Assembly (NCBI GenBank): GCA_030833605.1
Contig: JAURGV010000127.1
Coordinates: forward strand, 1-7,036
Direction: 5' to 3'
DNA: 7,036 nucleotides
Origin: Rhodothermales bacterium
GTDB taxonomy: Bacteria > Bacteroidota > Rhodothermia > Rhodothermales > UBA10348
Shown: one piece after another, positions 6,230 through 7,036 of the stretch
Layout: the number at the start of each line of letters is the position of its first letter
How positions within the stretch are numbered: the stretch's first letter is position 1
The notes under the pieces: generated by a model
Database searches by the model: none
Told to the model about the DNA's origin: nothing
Seen by the model: the letters and a program-made list of their open reading frames with translations, nothing else
Program-made: the position numbers and the translations under genes

Positions 6230-7036
6230 TTACAATAATGGTGGTTTTACCCTGATACGAGGGCGAGCTTTCTACAAACGAAAGAAGCGCCGTTAGGGCA
6301 GCATCGGCGTCCATAACAGCCACTGCATAAACCGATCCGATTTGCGGATCCCATCCAGAAAGGTGACCCACGTGGTCTGGATCGTAAAGATGTAAAAAGG
6401 AAAAATTAAGCGATCTCGAAGCTGACGATTGGATAAATGCTTCTACGACCTCCATGGAACTCGATTCAAACCCCGTTGCATCGATTTTCGAACGTCCATA
6501 ATCAGGGAAAACGGGATCAAGGTCGCCGTGAGATTCATCCCAAGAGGTAAAAAAGATTTCAAACTTGGATTTAGTCGCAAACAATCCTGTTTTAAGGCCT
6601 TCGTTGTGAACCACGTCAAACACGCTTGTAACGTACCTTCCTGCGTTGCTATGAATGGTTTCGCCGAGGGAGGGGTCTGTGTTTTTCGTCCAATTGTGAC
6701 CAGCGGCGCCCGATACGAAACGCCCAGTCAGCATCGAGGTGTGATTAGGGAGAGTGATGGTGTAGTCGGGATCGTTACGCGCGTTCAAGGTCGACGCGCC
6801 TTCGTTGATCAGACGGTAGAAGGCGGGTAGATTTGCTGGACCCAAGTTACTGATGGCATCCGGTCGCAATCCATCAACACTTACGAATATGACGTGTTCG
6901 CTAGTTGCAGGCAGATTTTGGGCATGCACCCTGGTCGGCGTGATGTGCCAAAAAGACCCAACCAATACAAGGAATAGCACGCTTAACAGCGCGCTTCGAA
7001 ACTCTTGAGTTAGCGATGAGGAAATATGCCGGGCGG
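6144..7036 (-). pseudogene. Exported alkaline-phosphatase-superfamily phosphodiesterase, truncated at its 3' side and partial at the window edge
   Basis: Type I phosphodiesterase/nucleotide pyrophosphatase-like enzyme (alkaline phosphatase superfamily), predicted to be periplasmic and two-metal dependent. Counting from GTG 6980: signal-peptide core to VHAQ (1-21), VDGLRPD with metal ligand Asp36, TLPNHTSMLTG (76-86) with nucleophile Thr76, LYDPDHVGH (198-206) with Asp202 and His206, and TIIVTSDHGG (247-256) with Asp253 and His254. Family members then continue to a last metal-binding His and the end of the fold. Here the natural sequence stops at Gly256, near 6213, and 22 unrelated residues follow to a TGA at 6144. 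Those bases are the M14 fragment read in another frame. The frame is open from 6980 to the right edge without ATG and reads a basic n-region (EFRSALLSVLFLVLVG), so the true start is probably outside the window. Without the last ligand the product is unlikely to be active. It could still be called as an intact short gene by an automatic caller. Confidence 0.75.
6213..6230 (-). other. Junction between phosphodiesterase and M14 remnants
   Basis: At this point the phosphodiesterase frame (ACC TCA GAT CAC GGC GGC, reading TSDHGG) changes into the M14 frame (ATC ACG GCG GCG, reading ITAA), offset by one base on the minus strand. The bases GATCACGGCGGC are compatible with either gene. This suggests a short shared sequence at the breakpoint, as left by a microhomology-driven deletion. 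No insertion sequence, target duplication or other repeat is seen. An assembly join would look the same. Confidence 0.65.

Noticed and set aside
6429..6830. 133-codon plus-strand open frame opposite the phosphodiesterase
   Set aside because: The minus-strand frame carries a full set of family motifs here. The plus-strand translation has none.
5600..6980. A true two-domain fusion of phosphodiesterase and M14 C-terminal domain
   Set aside because: The two parts are in different frames and the first hits a TGA at 6144. Without a frameshift signal, which I do not see, no single fused protein results.
1..7036. CRISPR arrays, tRNA or rRNA genes, insertion sequences
   Set aside because: No repeat-spacer pattern, tRNA arm signature, transposase-like protein or terminal inverted repeat was seen on reading both strands.

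Overview
The window reads as part of a surface-polysaccharide (capsule, O-antigen or exopolysaccharide) locus of a Gram-negative bacterium, followed on its right side by an apparent gene wreck. Gram-negative is inferred from the sugar pathways, from an SLBB-type export protein with a signal peptide, and from exported enzymes. The short SLBB protein with a C-terminal membrane segment and the style of the M14 fragment recall the FCB group (Rhodothermota/Balneolota/Bacteroidota). That placement is an impression, not a demonstrated assignment. Base composition is uneven: AT-rich around 5040-5600 and GC-rich around 6000-6150.

Left part, plus strand. A nucleotide-sugar 6-dehydrogenase of the WbpA type enters from the left edge without its N-terminus. 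Its stop overlaps the start of a WbpB/WlbA-type 3-dehydrogenase (TAATG). Together they convert UDP-GlcNAc to UDP-GlcNAcA and then to its 3-keto form, the first two steps towards UDP-2,3-diacetamido-2,3-dideoxyglucuronate. The aminotransferase and acetyltransferase that finish the pathway are not in the window. After a 128-base gap comes a small exported SLBB-domain protein that ends only 7 bases from a convergent operon.

Middle part, minus strand. GDP-mannose 4,6-dehydratase (gmd) and UDP-glucose 6-dehydrogenase (ugd) form a tight operon with an ATGA overlap, transcribed right to left. They supply GDP-4-keto-6-deoxymannose and UDP-glucuronate. The plus-strand pair and this pair therefore feed the same kind of process, sugar-nucleotide supply for a polysaccharide, from opposite strands. 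gmd has an odd start: a TTG directly behind an in-frame TAA, with an ATG three codons before that stop. Upstream of it lie about 560 bases with no convincing gene, which must hold the operon promoter.

Right part, minus strand. From the right edge comes an exported alkaline-phosphatase-superfamily phosphodiesterase/nucleotide pyrophosphatase-like protein. It is intact up to its Asp-His-Gly-Gly metal-binding motif and then abruptly becomes, in another frame, the C-terminal part of a large M14 zinc carboxypeptidase-family protein. Both genes are broken at one point near 6213-6230. The simplest reading is a deletion (or an assembly join) that removed the end of the first gene and most of the second. 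This is the most noteworthy observation here. I did not find evidence for a wholly new system.
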